From DASWVC01 sp036401335 (GTDB lineage Bacteria > Verrucomicrobiota > Verrucomicrobiia > Chthoniobacterales > JAFAMB01), in contig DASWVC010000214.1 in NCBI GenBank assembly GCA_036401335.1, positions 1 through 5,483 on the forward strand: 5,483 nucleotides of DNA. The letters are read 5' to 3'. Every line of letters begins with the position of its first letter. The stretch's first letter is position 1. This document shows positions 1 to 5,483 of the stretch, piece by piece. The translations under genes and the position numbers were made by a program. The notes beneath the pieces were generated by a model that worked only from the letters and a program-made list of their open reading frames with translations, was not told where the DNA came from and did not search any database.

Positions 1-44
1 CCAGGATGTACGGTACAAGAAAGATCATGGCATGCCCAATCGGC

Positions 45-111
45 ATTCAGGAGCCGGGTCCGCCGTGACGGACCTGGCCGCCGGTAGCCGGCGGAGAAAT
101 GCATCCTGAAT
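45..111. repeat. Three-armed inverted-repeat element downstream of the DUF697 gene
   Basis: An 8-bp perfect outer stem (45-52 with 104-111) encloses two further perfect hairpins. Arm A pairs 57-62 with 69-74 (6 bp, 6-base loop). Arm B pairs 78-84 with 88-94 (7 bp, 3-base loop). The whole could fold as a three-way junction. It abuts the stop codon of the DUF697 gene and would lie in that gene's 3' untranslated RNA. No T-run follows on either strand, so it is not a classical intrinsic terminator. It could be a REP-like dispersed palindrome, an mRNA 3'-end stabiliser, or a weak terminator. The pairing is seen directly; the role is inferred. Bases 1-44 hold short open frames running off the window edge that I cannot assign to a gene. 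Confidence 0.45.
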
Positions 112-656
112 CAAGCCGCTGGAGGAACCGGACCAGCCGGCTTGGCTTTGATGGTGGAAGCGACCACCCTCCCCTCTTTGTACTCACGGGCGAAGTGAGC
201 CCGGACCCGCTTGGGATCGAAGTTTAAGAAGGTGCCGCCCGCGGCGAAGTGCTGCACGAAGACCTTACCGACGGCATAGGTAAACGCAGCAGACAACAGC
301 GGCACGGCAGCCACGGCGCTCAGGACGCCGATGACCGGCACAGCTTTAACCAAGCTGACGGTCAGGGCCATTCCGAGCGTGGGCGCTCCGAGTCCAGCGA
401 GCAAAGAAGCGAGAATGCTTTTGACCTGGTCCTCCTTGAAGGGCAATTCGTAAACAGCCGCCAGTTCCCTAAGCATCTTGATGTTCACCGCTGCAATAGC
501 GACGAAATCAAATACGGGGACGGGAATGATGCCGCCGCCAGCTGCCCAGACGACATTCTGCCGGATGATTTTGTCAGCGTGCGCTTCCTTAGAAAGGGCT
601 AACTGTTCTTCCTCGTTGAGGACCGGGGGATCGACCGCCGTCGATTGTGCTACCAT
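111..656 (-). CDS. DUF697 family membrane protein, function unknown
   Basis: Complete 181-residue protein. After a polar N-terminus (1-25), the DUF697 region begins near ADKIIRQNVVWAAGG (27-41). It continues with a proline-broken hydrophobic segment containing IPVPVFDFVAIAAVN (44-58), then MLRELAAVYELPF (61-73) and two further hydrophobic stretches at about 82-108 and 109-130. The family-typical GKVFVQHFAAGGTFLNFD follows (130-147), then a basic tail ending in a proline/alanine-rich stretch. DUF697 is also found in YcjF-like proteins, which in Enterobacteria sit next to the stress-induced P-loop protein YcjX. This copy is a stand-alone domain with no GTPase neighbour visible, so no function is assigned. 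Inner-membrane association is inferred from hydrophobicity. The ATG at 656 is the only reasonable start: no ATG, GTG or TTG lies between it and the upstream in-frame stop at 696-698. There is no clear Shine-Dalgarno sequence. The gene shares its strand with the upstream glycosyltransferase gene, but the 157-base gap and a candidate promoter suggest separate transcription. Confidence 0.88.
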   Translation of the reverse strand: MVAQSTAVDPPVLNEEEQLALSKEAHADKIIRQNVVWAAGGGIIPVPVFDFVAIAAVNIKMLRELAAVYELPFKEDQVKSILASLLAGLGAPTLGMALTVSLVKAVPVIGVLSAVAAVPLLSAAFTYAVGKVFVQHFAAGGTFLNFDPKRVRAHFAREYKEGRVVASTIKAKPAGPVPPAA

Positions 657-680
657 AGAGTTTGTTAGGTTAGAGCCGTA

Positions 681-708
681 GTTATCGGTTGAACGTCACC
701 ATTGTTAA
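681..708 (-). promoter_or_regulatory. Candidate sigma-70-like promoter for the DUF697 gene
   Basis: Read on the minus strand, TTAACA (703-708, 5 of 6 to the -35 consensus) is followed after 16 bases by GATAAC (681-686, 4 of 6 to the -10 consensus). A start near 674 would give a leader of about 18 bases before the ATG at 656. The surrounding stretch is AT-richer than the flanking coding DNA. This is motif matching only, and the sigma factor preference of this organism is unknown. Confidence 0.4.
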
Positions 709-749
709 CCTTAGAATTTTTTACCGGCGGAGCAAGACAAAACTCGGAA

Positions 750-796
750 GGGCTGTTTCCGACGGAAAAGAAGGCCCGTTTCCGGCAAGGTGCCGG
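750..796 (-). terminator. Tandem hairpins downstream of the glycosyltransferase gene
   Basis: Beyond the glycosyltransferase stop (minus strand), the first hairpin pairs 791-796 with 782-787 (6 bp, 3-base loop). The second is formed by an outer GC-rich stem (774-777 with 750-753) around an inner stem (764-768 with 756-760). After it the minus strand reads a short T-containing stretch (GAGTTTTGTCTT) starting a few bases downstream. The position between two same-strand genes and the T4 run fit transcription termination, but the T-tract is weak and the second stem has unpaired bases. A processing or stabilising structure is equally possible. Confidence 0.33.
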
Positions 797-813
797 GGTG
801 CGCGATCACGGCC

Positions 814-2076
814 TCAATCCCGGTGCACCAGGTTCTCAAAACCCCGCAGACCTTTCCACAATCCGCCGATGGCGTTCGAAAGAAGCATCCGCAGCGGCAG
901 CGGCACGGCCGGTTCGTCAGACCCGTCCACCGTCAATTCGGCGAGGGTCCCTTTCAAGCGATCGAGTTCCCGGAGGGCTTCGGCCAGCCGCTGATTTGAC
1001 GCCAGCACACGCTCCTGCGCTGCCGTTAATTTCTCGCTCGCTCTCCTGAAATCCGACGCAAATTTTTCAAACCGTTGCATGGAAGGCGCATGCTGGCTTT
1101 GCGCAACCAAGCCATTCACCGCGGCCACGCCTTGTTCAATGTTGCGGTATTGGTCGCCTACCCATTTGACGTGTTCATCGAGCGCAACAGCCTGCTGGAG
1201 GAAAAAGGGAGAAGTCAGAGAATCCAAAAAGCGGACATAGAAGGTGAGCGAATCAATACCCGGCTGAAGTTCAAGCTCGACCTCCCGGCGGTAGTCACTG
1301 ATTTCCTCGGCGGTCAGGTGAGCCAATGGGCTCGGCTGCGCGGTGTTGGTGGCGTCAGGACGAAATCCGAGATTTCTGACCAGGTTCCGGCTCGGTGCGA
1401 GGTGAACCTGGTTTTGTCTCCAGCAGATCAACACCAGTTGATAATCCCAGGTGTCAACGATTCCTTTTGCGAGGGCCCGCGTGGCAAACCGCCAGTATTC
1501 CTCCTCGACGCGGGTCGAGGCATTTTCCCGGCAGATCCGGTCCCACTCGTCCTGGGGGAGAAACGAGAGGTCATACCGGTAATGCTGCCAGGTTCTGCGC
1601 CAGGTGGCCCAACCCCAGCACTGCAGGTACTTCGAGAAATAGTAGGGTTGCTCCATGCGCACCGTGGGAGGCAGGAAAAAATTCCCTCCAATGCTGCCAA
1701 CCCGCTCCTCGTCCCGGTATTTTTCGAGAAAATAGGCGCTAAAATCGAAAAAACTGCGGCTTGGGCAGCAGTCGTCTTCGAGGAGGATCCCGGCTTCGAC
1801 CTGGTCGAAGAACCACGACAGGGCGGTGCTCGCACCTCGTCCGCACCCCAAATTGTCGTTCTGAAAAAGGGTGCTGACTTCGCATTTCCAGTCCGGATGA
1901 GCGGCAATCTCCCGCGTACGCCGGCACAACTCGGGATCATCGGCCGCACCGGGTCGCGGGCCATCAGCGGCGACAAAAAGGTGTCGGGGCCGCACCTGTC
2001 GCAACGCTTCCATCACCTCTGCCGTAACGTCAGGGCGATTAAACACGGTAAGCAGAACGGGAACCTCACACGACAT
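814..2076 (-). CDS. GT-A-fold glycosyltransferase (HlpA-like) with C-terminal coiled-coil extension
   Basis: Complete 420-residue protein. The N-terminus PVLLTVFNRPDVT (6-18) with LFVAADGPR (33-41) is the nucleotide-sugar-binding opening of family-2-like / GNT-I-like glycosyltransferases often named 'hemolytic protein HlpA-like'. The acidic metal-binding motif is LLEDDCCPSRSFFDF (98-112, with E100, D101 and D102). Further family hallmarks are the tryptophan-rich CWGWATWRRTW (153-163), TWDYQLV (209-215) and NLVRNLGFRPDATNT (231-245). It probably transfers a sugar from a nucleotide donor onto a surface polysaccharide or glycan; donor and acceptor cannot be read from sequence. No signal peptide or membrane span is evident, so it should act at the cytoplasmic face. 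Residues about 295-385 are rich in Q, E, A, L and R (for example RRASEKLTAAQERVL, 344-358) and look like a helical coiled coil. A hydrophobic/amphipathic end follows (391-420). The ATG at 2076 places the conserved core right at the N-terminus, and no other start codon lies before the upstream stop at 2107-2109. No Shine-Dalgarno sequence is seen. Confidence 0.85.
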   Translation of the reverse strand: MSCEVPVLLTVFNRPDVTAEVMEALRQVRPRHLFVAADGPRPGAADDPELCRRTREIAAHPDWKCEVSTLFQNDNLGCGRGASTALSWFFDQVEAGILLEDDCCPSRSFFDFSAYFLEKYRDEERVGSIGGNFFLPPTVRMEQPYYFSKYLQCWGWATWRRTWQHYRYDLSFLPQDEWDRICRENASTRVEEEYWRFATRALAKGIVDTWDYQLVLICWRQNQVHLAPSRNLVRNLGFRPDATNTAQPSPLAHLTAEEISDYRREVELELQPGIDSLTFYVRFLDSLTSPFFLQQAVALDEHVKWVGDQYRNIEQGVAAVNGLVAQSQHAPSMQRFEKFASDFRRASEKLTAAQERVLASNQRLAEALRELDRLKGTLAELTVDGSDEPAVPLPLRMLLSNAIGGLWKGLRGFENLVHRD

Positions 2077-2100
2077 AAGGTGGGCACGGTGCCAGAACCA

Positions 2101-2129
2101 GATAAATTATGCACGCCAGAAGCTATCAA
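2101..2129 (-). promoter_or_regulatory. Weak candidate promoter for the glycosyltransferase gene
   Basis: On the minus strand a -10-like CATAAT (2106-2111, 5 of 6) lies about 30 bases upstream of the ATG at 2076. A -35-like TTGATA (2124-2129) is present but only 12 bases away, which is too short. Paired instead with TTTATC (2101-2106) the spacing is 17, but that -10 match is poor (3 of 6). The area is the most AT-rich part of the spacer, which supports a promoter here without fixing its exact elements. Confidence 0.22.
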
Positions 2130-2200
2130 TGTATGTGGTAAAGGGTTGAAGCAAACGCCACGAGGCAAAGAACCGAAGGATGCTACGATGGGTCTTCCTC

Positions 2201-2342
2201 GCCGCGGGGGTATGGTTATACCCCGGGCCGGTAGGCCCTCGCCGGCCACCCTCTCGGGGGGTGTGGAGACACGCGAGCCGACCGGGCTGCCCCGGCGGCG
2301 AAGTGACTCGCCGCCCTACCGGGCACGTCGACACGCCGACAC
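2201..2342. repeat. Cluster of inverted repeats (REP/MITE-like palindromic DNA)
   Basis: At least five hairpins are stacked in about 140 bases. They pair 2207-2213 with 2218-2224 (7 bp, 4-base loop), 2225-2229 with 2234-2238 (5 bp), 2247-2251 with 2259-2263 (5 bp), and 2294-2301 with 2308-2315 (8 bp, 6-base loop). The last is lengthened by 2288-2292 with 2321-2325 across a bulge. A further 4-bp stem pairs 2327-2330 with 2337-2340. The 7-mer CCGGTAG occurs at 2228-2234 on the plus strand and at 2316-2322 on the minus strand. The segment 2226-2324 therefore has imperfect inverted ends (about 10 of 12 matching). The pattern suggests a dispersed palindromic repeat family or a small non-autonomous element, not regulatory DNA of either neighbour. 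Genome copy number cannot be judged from this window. Confidence 0.55.
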
Positions 2343-2389
2343 CTTCTTCCTGCCCGCGGCTACACCGGCCCGGCGACCACGGTAGCAAT

Positions 2390-2440
2390 TTGCATTTGCA
2401 ACCAACAAACCTTGACGGCCGGGCCGCTGGAGTTTTCCAT
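2390..2440 (+). promoter_or_regulatory. Possible P450 promoter and operator-like palindrome
   Basis: A 12-base palindrome with arms TTGCA and TGCAA around two central T (2390-2401) lies just upstream of a -35-like TTGACG (2412-2417). After 17 bases comes a poor -10-like TTCCAT (2435-2440). A start near 2447 would give a leader of about 33 bases to the ATG at 2480. The palindrome could bind a dimeric regulator that controls the P450, but this rests on symmetry and position alone. Confidence 0.22.
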
Positions 2441-2479
2441 GGGTGCTTCCGCCTGCAAGTCAGACTTCCCGTCGCATCC

Positions 2480-3745
2480 ATGCCTGCTCCGTCCCCATCA
2501 GACCGCGTTGAAAACTTGTTCGACCCTTTTGCGCAATCGTACGTGGATGACCCTTACCCGTTGTTCGCGGCCGTGCGCGCCGCGACACCCGTCTTCTACA
2601 ATGCGAAGCTCGGGTACTGGGTTATCACCCGTTACGAAGATGTGCGCTCGGTGTTGCGAAATCCGAAGCAGTTCTCCGCAGCAAACAGCCTCGACGTGCC
2701 CCCGGTGTGTCCGGCGGCGGGCCAGGTGCTTTTCGAAGCCGGGCTCAACGTAATTCCGACCCTGACGAACACCGATCCACCGCACCACACTCGCGTGCGC
2801 CGCCTCACCAATCAGGCGTTCACCTCGGAGCGGGTAAAAGGGACGGAAGGTTATGTTCGTGAATTCACTCGGCGGATACTCACCACCCGTTTCCGAGGGG
2901 GGCGGGCTGACCTGGTCAAGGATTTGACCTGGGAGCTGCCTCCGCGGATAGTTCACCAGCTGTTGGGGTTTCCAGACCAAGACACGTCTTTTTTCCAGCC
3001 CGGCATCGATCATCCCCTGCAGATTTTGTGGGGTCGCCCCACCGAATCCGAGCAGGTTGGAGTCGCCAGGGGCATGGCCGCCTTTTGGACCCATACGGAG
3101 CAATTGGTTGCCGCACGCACCCAGCGGCCGGAAGATGATTTTATCACGGCCTTACTGGAAGCGCGTGCAGGTGACCTGGAACCACTGAGTCCGAAAGAAG
3201 TTTCCAGCATCATTTTCGGGATTCTCAGCGCGGGCCATGAGACGACGACTTCGTTGCTGACCCATGGATTTTACCGCTTGTTGCGGGACCGGGACAGCTG
3301 GAACCGAATCCGGACCGATCCCACGCTGATTCCGAACGCGGTCGAGGAGGTGTTAAGGATTGATCCGTCCGTCGTGGCCTGGCGCCGGGTAACCACGGAG
3401 GGCGTCAATCTGGCCGGCGCCACGATTCCCGCAAACGCCCAAGTGCTTCTGCTGCTGGGCTCAGCAAATCGTGACCCGGCCGTTTTTGAGGAGCCGGACG
3501 TCTTCGATATCGACCGGCAAAATGCCCGGAGCCAGCTTGCGTTTGGCGTTGGCGCGCACCTCTGCCTTGGCGCGCCGCTGGCCCGTCTGGAAGCGCGGAT
3601 CGTTTTTGAGGAAGTCAGTTCACACCTTCCCAGCCTGAGACTTGTGCCTGACCAAAAGATGGATTTTCCGCCGAACTTACTGTTCCGGGAACCGCTCTCA
3701 TTGTTGGTTGAATGGGACGAGGTTTCCAGCGGCGCCGGGAGTTGA
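2480..3745 (+). CDS. Cytochrome P450 (soluble bacterial class)
   Basis: Complete 421-residue haem-thiolate monooxygenase, the usual length for soluble bacterial P450s. It uses O2 and electrons from a ferredoxin/reductase pair to hydroxylate or otherwise oxidise a small molecule. The N-terminus LFDPFAQSYVDDPYPLF is typical of the family and has no membrane anchor, so the protein is cytoplasmic. The I-helix oxygen-activation motif is AGHETT (251-256). The K-helix ExxR is E290-R293, and the haem-binding loop is FGVGAHLCLGAPLAR (355-369), with C362 as the proximal haem ligand. HHTRVRRLTNQAFT and NRDPAVFEEPDVFDIDR are further conserved stretches. Everything needed for activity appears intact. It most resembles the broad CYP107-like bacterial group, but substrate and exact family cannot be assigned. 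The frame stays open to an ATG at 2180, but those 100 codons are translated palindromic spacer. The ATG at 2480 sits directly before the conserved core and has no evident Shine-Dalgarno sequence. No ferredoxin or reductase gene is adjacent, so redox partners must be encoded elsewhere. Confidence 0.93.
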   Translation: MPAPSPSDRVENLFDPFAQSYVDDPYPLFAAVRAATPVFYNAKLGYWVITRYEDVRSVLRNPKQFSAANSLDVPPVCPAAGQVLFEAGLNVIPTLTNTDPPHHTRVRRLTNQAFTSERVKGTEGYVREFTRRILTTRFRGGRADLVKDLTWELPPRIVHQLLGFPDQDTSFFQPGIDHPLQILWGRPTESEQVGVARGMAAFWTHTEQLVAARTQRPEDDFITALLEARAGDLEPLSPKEVSSIIFGILSAGHETTTSLLTHGFYRLLRDRDSWNRIRTDPTLIPNAVEEVLRIDPSVVAWRRVTTEGVNLAGATIPANAQVLLLLGSANRDPAVFEEPDVFDIDRQNARSQLAFGVGAHLCLGAPLARLEARIVFEEVSSHLPSLRLVPDQKMDFPPNLLFREPLSLLVEWDEVSSGAGS

Positions 3746-3770
3746 AGGTTTGTTTCGGGGCGGGCTGTCC

Positions 3771-3789
3771 GGCCTGAAGGGTTCAGGTC
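3771..3789. terminator. Short hairpin between convergent P450 and FUSC genes
   Basis: The 42-base gap between the two convergent stop codons contains a perfect 6-bp stem (CCTGAA at 3773-3778 with TTCAGG at 3782-3787, 3-base loop). It extends by a G-T and a G-C pair at 3771-3772 with 3788-3789. It overlaps the FUSC stop codon and has no T-run on either side. The position suits a bidirectional terminator, but the stem is short. Confidence 0.3.
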
Positions 3790-4810
3790 AGGATGCGAGC
3801 CCCGGCGTGGTTCGTTCCTCCCAAAGCCTGACCACGTAACAGGCTGCGCTGAGAAGCAGGACGCCGCTGATCATCCCGGCCAAGCGGTTCACGAGCGGCA
3901 GAATGGACTCGGGCGCGTGGTTTCCGGTGACCAGGGTAACAATGTAGGCCACGCCTCCCTGCGTGCCGACGTAGCTCCAACGTCCTCCGCCAAGGTGAAG
4001 GCGGGAGAGAATGACGATGCCGCCGACCAGGAACAGGGACCAGATCGCAAACGAGTTGCTGCTCAGGAACACGGTCAGGCAGCCGAGGGCACCGCCGGTC
4101 AAGCATCCCAACAGCCGTTGCGCCGCCTTGACCTGGGCAGAAGCCACATCGTGGTCGATCGTGGCCAGGGCGGTGACGACGATCTGAACCGGGCTCGGCA
4201 GGCTGAACCGCGACCAGAGCACCATGATGGCCACCGGCAGCAACCCGCCCACGAAAGCCGCGGTCAACAACTTCCTTCTGGCGACCGGGACAAAACCGGG
4301 GCTGCTCTCCGTGGACTGGCCGGCCGGCACCGGCGACGTTTCGAACCCAAGCAGCGGCACAAGCAGGCGCTGACACAATGTCACTGCCACCACCCCCGAA
4401 ATGATTTCGTAAAGCCGGTAATGGGCGGTGCGGTAAACGGAGCTTGGGTCAGTGATCGCCAGAACAATAAGGATCTGGGCGGTGATGCACCCGATAATCC
4501 AGGCATACGAGTAGCGGCTGCGAAAACGCTGGTAGGTGCCTATAGCCCCGACAAGTGCCATTCCGATGACCTGGGCGAACGGATCGCCCGCGGCGAGATG
4601 GGCGACGGAGTAGCCGACACCGTAGCCGGCCAGGGTCCCCAGCACGCGCAGTCCGGCCCGGAACGCGGAGGCATGAAGGTCCGGTCCGGAGACAATCCAG
4701 GCCGAGATGACGGCCCACCAGGGACTTTCGCAGTGGAGAAAAAAGGCGAGTGTGGCAGCCACCCAGCAGGACGCGCCGGTAATCAAGCTATGGCGAACAT
4801 CGAAGCGCAC
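3788..4810 (-). CDS. Compact FUSC-family inner-membrane transporter
   Basis: Complete 340-residue, strongly hydrophobic protein. It starts with a membrane segment (about 11-40, including SPWWAVISAWIV), then the family motif FRAGLRVLGTLAGYGVGY (50-67), helices at about 80-92 and 102-119, and YRLYEIISGVVAVTL (131-145). A polar linker (156-178) leads to a second set at about 181-199, 207-216, 229-250, 255-268, 283-296 and 306-327. This second set repeats the motif as QRLLGCLTGGALG (231-243) and NRLAGMISGVLL (308-319). FUSC proteins (AaeB, YccS, plant aluminium-activated relatives) export aromatic acids and other organic anions. AaeB-type members are about 650 residues with large cytoplasmic domains, which this protein lacks. 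It is the second gene of an operon, 15 bases after the adaptor gene, its likely partner. The start is GTG at 4810, the only start codon after the in-frame TAA at 4826-4828. There is no Shine-Dalgarno sequence. Substrate unknown. Confidence 0.85.
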   Translation of the reverse strand: MRFDVRHSLITGASCWVAATLAFFLHCESPWWAVISAWIVSGPDLHASAFRAGLRVLGTLAGYGVGYSVAHLAAGDPFAQVIGMALVGAIGTYQRFRSRYSYAWIIGCITAQILIVLAITDPSSVYRTAHYRLYEIISGVVAVTLCQRLLVPLLGFETSPVPAGQSTESSPGFVPVARRKLLTAAFVGGLLPVAIMVLWSRFSLPSPVQIVVTALATIDHDVASAQVKAAQRLLGCLTGGALGCLTVFLSSNSFAIWSLFLVGGIVILSRLHLGGGRWSYVGTQGGVAYIVTLVTGNHAPESILPLVNRLAGMISGVLLLSAACYVVRLWEERTTPGLAS

Positions 4811-4825
4811 GGGGACTGTTTTGGC

Positions 4826-5483
4826 TTAAGGGTTTGTCCACCAGACCGTCGCGTTGGCACCCATGTAGAGGGATAGCTGTGCTGGAAGGGTACCGATATC
4901 GATCTCGACCGGAAATCGGCGCGGGAGGCGGATCCAATCCGTGTCGGGTGCGACGTAGGGAAGCACGTTGGGAGCGGCGGAGGTGCGCGCGACGCCCGGC
5001 GAAAGGCTGCGCACACGACCGGCGTGAATCCGCCAAGGGTCCGATCCCAATGAGAACCAAACGGCCTGGCCCGGCCGAAGCCCGCGCAGGTGCCTTTCGT
5101 CCAGATTGGCCACGACCCGCCAGTTCTCGTCCGTCAGGAGCGCCATCACCGGCTTACCGATTTCGAGGTAGCTTCCCGGCCGGAGCTGAAACGGGGCCAC
5201 CCGGCCGTTCACGGGCGATCTCACCTCAGTCCGGCTCAACTCGAAGTCCGCCCTGGCCAGGGCGGTTTCGGTTTGCCTGATCCTGGCATTTTGGGCGACG
5301 GCATCCTGCTCCGCGACGACCTTGGCCGCCCGGGATTGGTTTAGGTTGGCCAGGGCCACCTGGTAAGTCCGTTGCAGGTTATCCAGGTTCTCCTGAGAAA
5401 TATCGCCTGCCTTGGCCAGTTCCACACCGCGGTCCCGGTTTTTCGTCGCATCCAGGTAATCGGCGTTTCTGCCTTGAATGCCG
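4826..5483 (-). CDS. HlyD-family periplasmic adaptor (membrane fusion) protein, N-terminus outside window
   Basis: The reading frame is open to the window edge, so the beginning (membrane anchor and first lipoyl half) is missing; 218 C-terminal residues are visible. Residues about 1-80 of this fragment are the descending part of the alpha-helical hairpin (ELAKAGDISQENLDNLQRTY and an A/Q/R-rich heptad stretch). Next come the second lipoyl half, TEVRSPVNGRVAPFQLRPGSYLEIGKPVMALL (85-116), and the beta-barrel domain starting WRVVANLDERHLRGLRPGQAV (121-141). The C-terminus has RRFPVEIDI (188-196) and YMGANATVWW (206-215), as in AaeA/EmrA-type adaptors. Such proteins bridge an inner-membrane pump to an outer-membrane channel. 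A GTG at 5425 could be mistaken for the start, but it lies inside the helical hairpin and the coding signal continues upstream. The gene precedes the FUSC transporter by 15 bases in the same orientation and almost certainly forms one operon with it. Confidence 0.9.
   Translation of the reverse strand, partial: GIQGRNADYLDATKNRDRGVELAKAGDISQENLDNLQRTYQVALANLNQSRAAKVVAEQDAVAQNARIRQTETALARADFELSRTEVRSPVNGRVAPFQLRPGSYLEIGKPVMALLTDENWRVVANLDERHLRGLRPGQAVWFSLGSDPWRIHAGRVRSLSPGVARTSAAPNVLPYVAPDTDWIRLPRRFPVEIDIGTLPAQLSLYMGANATVWWTNP

Larger units (their letters stand above)
2077..2479. other. 403-base divergent intergenic region, no gene supported
   Basis: This spacer separates the divergent glycosyltransferase (minus) and P450 (plus) genes. 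Bases 2077-2180 are relatively AT-rich and may hold the glycosyltransferase promoter. Bases about 2201-2342 are GC-rich and densely palindromic. Bases 2385-2479 are AT-richer again and lead to the P450 start. Open frames cross it on both strands, including an in-frame 100-codon extension of the P450 from 2180. Their translations are arginine/proline/glycine-rich, match no recognised domain, and simply reflect palindromic GC-rich DNA. Confidence 0.7.

Noticed and set aside
1..110. Short open frames touching the left edge, including a plus-strand frame ending in TGA at 107-109
   Set aside because: They are about 20-36 codons, give no recognisable protein sequence and overlap the inverted-repeat element. 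A real gene end cannot be excluded but is not supported.
1075..2385. Long plus-strand open frame (436 codons) opposite the glycosyltransferase
   Set aside because: It lies antisense to a gene with clear family motifs, its translation has no recognisable domain, and it runs on into the palindromic spacer. High GC at third codon positions commonly opens such antisense frames.
2180..2479. 100-residue N-terminal extension of the P450
   Set aside because: The extension is translated palindromic spacer DNA, rich in R, P and G. Soluble P450s start near the LFDPF region, and 421 residues from 2480 is the normal length.
2107..2481. Minus-strand open frame (124 codons) in the divergent spacer
   Set aside because: It falls mostly within the inverted-repeat cluster and shows no protein-like composition or motif.
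3481..3612. Direct 12-base repeat CGTTTTTGAGGA at 3481-3492 and 3601-3612
   Set aside because: Both copies encode V-F-E-E in conserved P450 segments in the same frame, so they are explained by coding constraint and chance.
3746..3787. Strong bidirectional intrinsic terminator between the convergent genes
   Set aside because: Only a 6-bp stem without T-runs is present, so it is listed as a low-confidence hairpin and not as a firm terminator.
3917..4876. Plus-strand open frame (319 codons) opposite the FUSC gene
   Set aside because: The translation is a low-complexity G/D/Q/R-rich sequence without domain features. The minus-strand protein has a full set of membrane segments and family motifs.

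Overview
The window looks like chromosomal DNA from a GC-rich (roughly 58-60% by eye) free-living Gram-negative-type bacterium. An AaeA/EmrA-like adaptor next to a FUSC transporter points to a double-membrane cell. The style of the glycosyltransferase, the stand-alone DUF697 protein and the palindrome-rich spacers would fit Verrucomicrobiota or a similar soil phylum. That placement is inference only, because the window holds no marker gene.

Layout. Bases 1-110 hold no gene I can support, but contain a foldable element (outer stem plus two hairpins) just downstream of the first gene. A DUF697 membrane protein lies at 111-656 (minus), with a plausible own promoter at 681-708. Bases 657-813 carry that promoter and two hairpins that may end the next gene. 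A GT-A-type glycosyltransferase with an extra coiled-coil tail lies at 814-2076 (minus). Bases 2077-2479 are a 403-base divergent spacer whose middle is packed with inverted repeats. A complete cytochrome P450 lies at 2480-3745 (plus). It converges on a two-gene efflux operon on the minus strand: a HlyD-type periplasmic adaptor (4826 to the window end, its N-terminus cut off) followed after 15 bases by a compact FUSC-family transporter (3788-4810).

How the genes may work together. The adaptor and FUSC protein form a recognisable pair, comparable to the AaeA/AaeB aromatic-acid efflux system. The P450 oxidises a small molecule I cannot identify. Its position beside an efflux pair suggests detoxification or secondary metabolism, but the genes converge, so they are not co-transcribed. 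The glycosyltransferase probably acts in surface polysaccharide synthesis. The DUF697 protein has no assigned role. None of the four visible gene starts has a clear Shine-Dalgarno sequence.

I found no CRISPR array, transposase, tRNA or rRNA. The most unusual material is the non-coding palindromic DNA and the shortened, internally duplicated FUSC protein. I see no strong evidence for an entirely new system.
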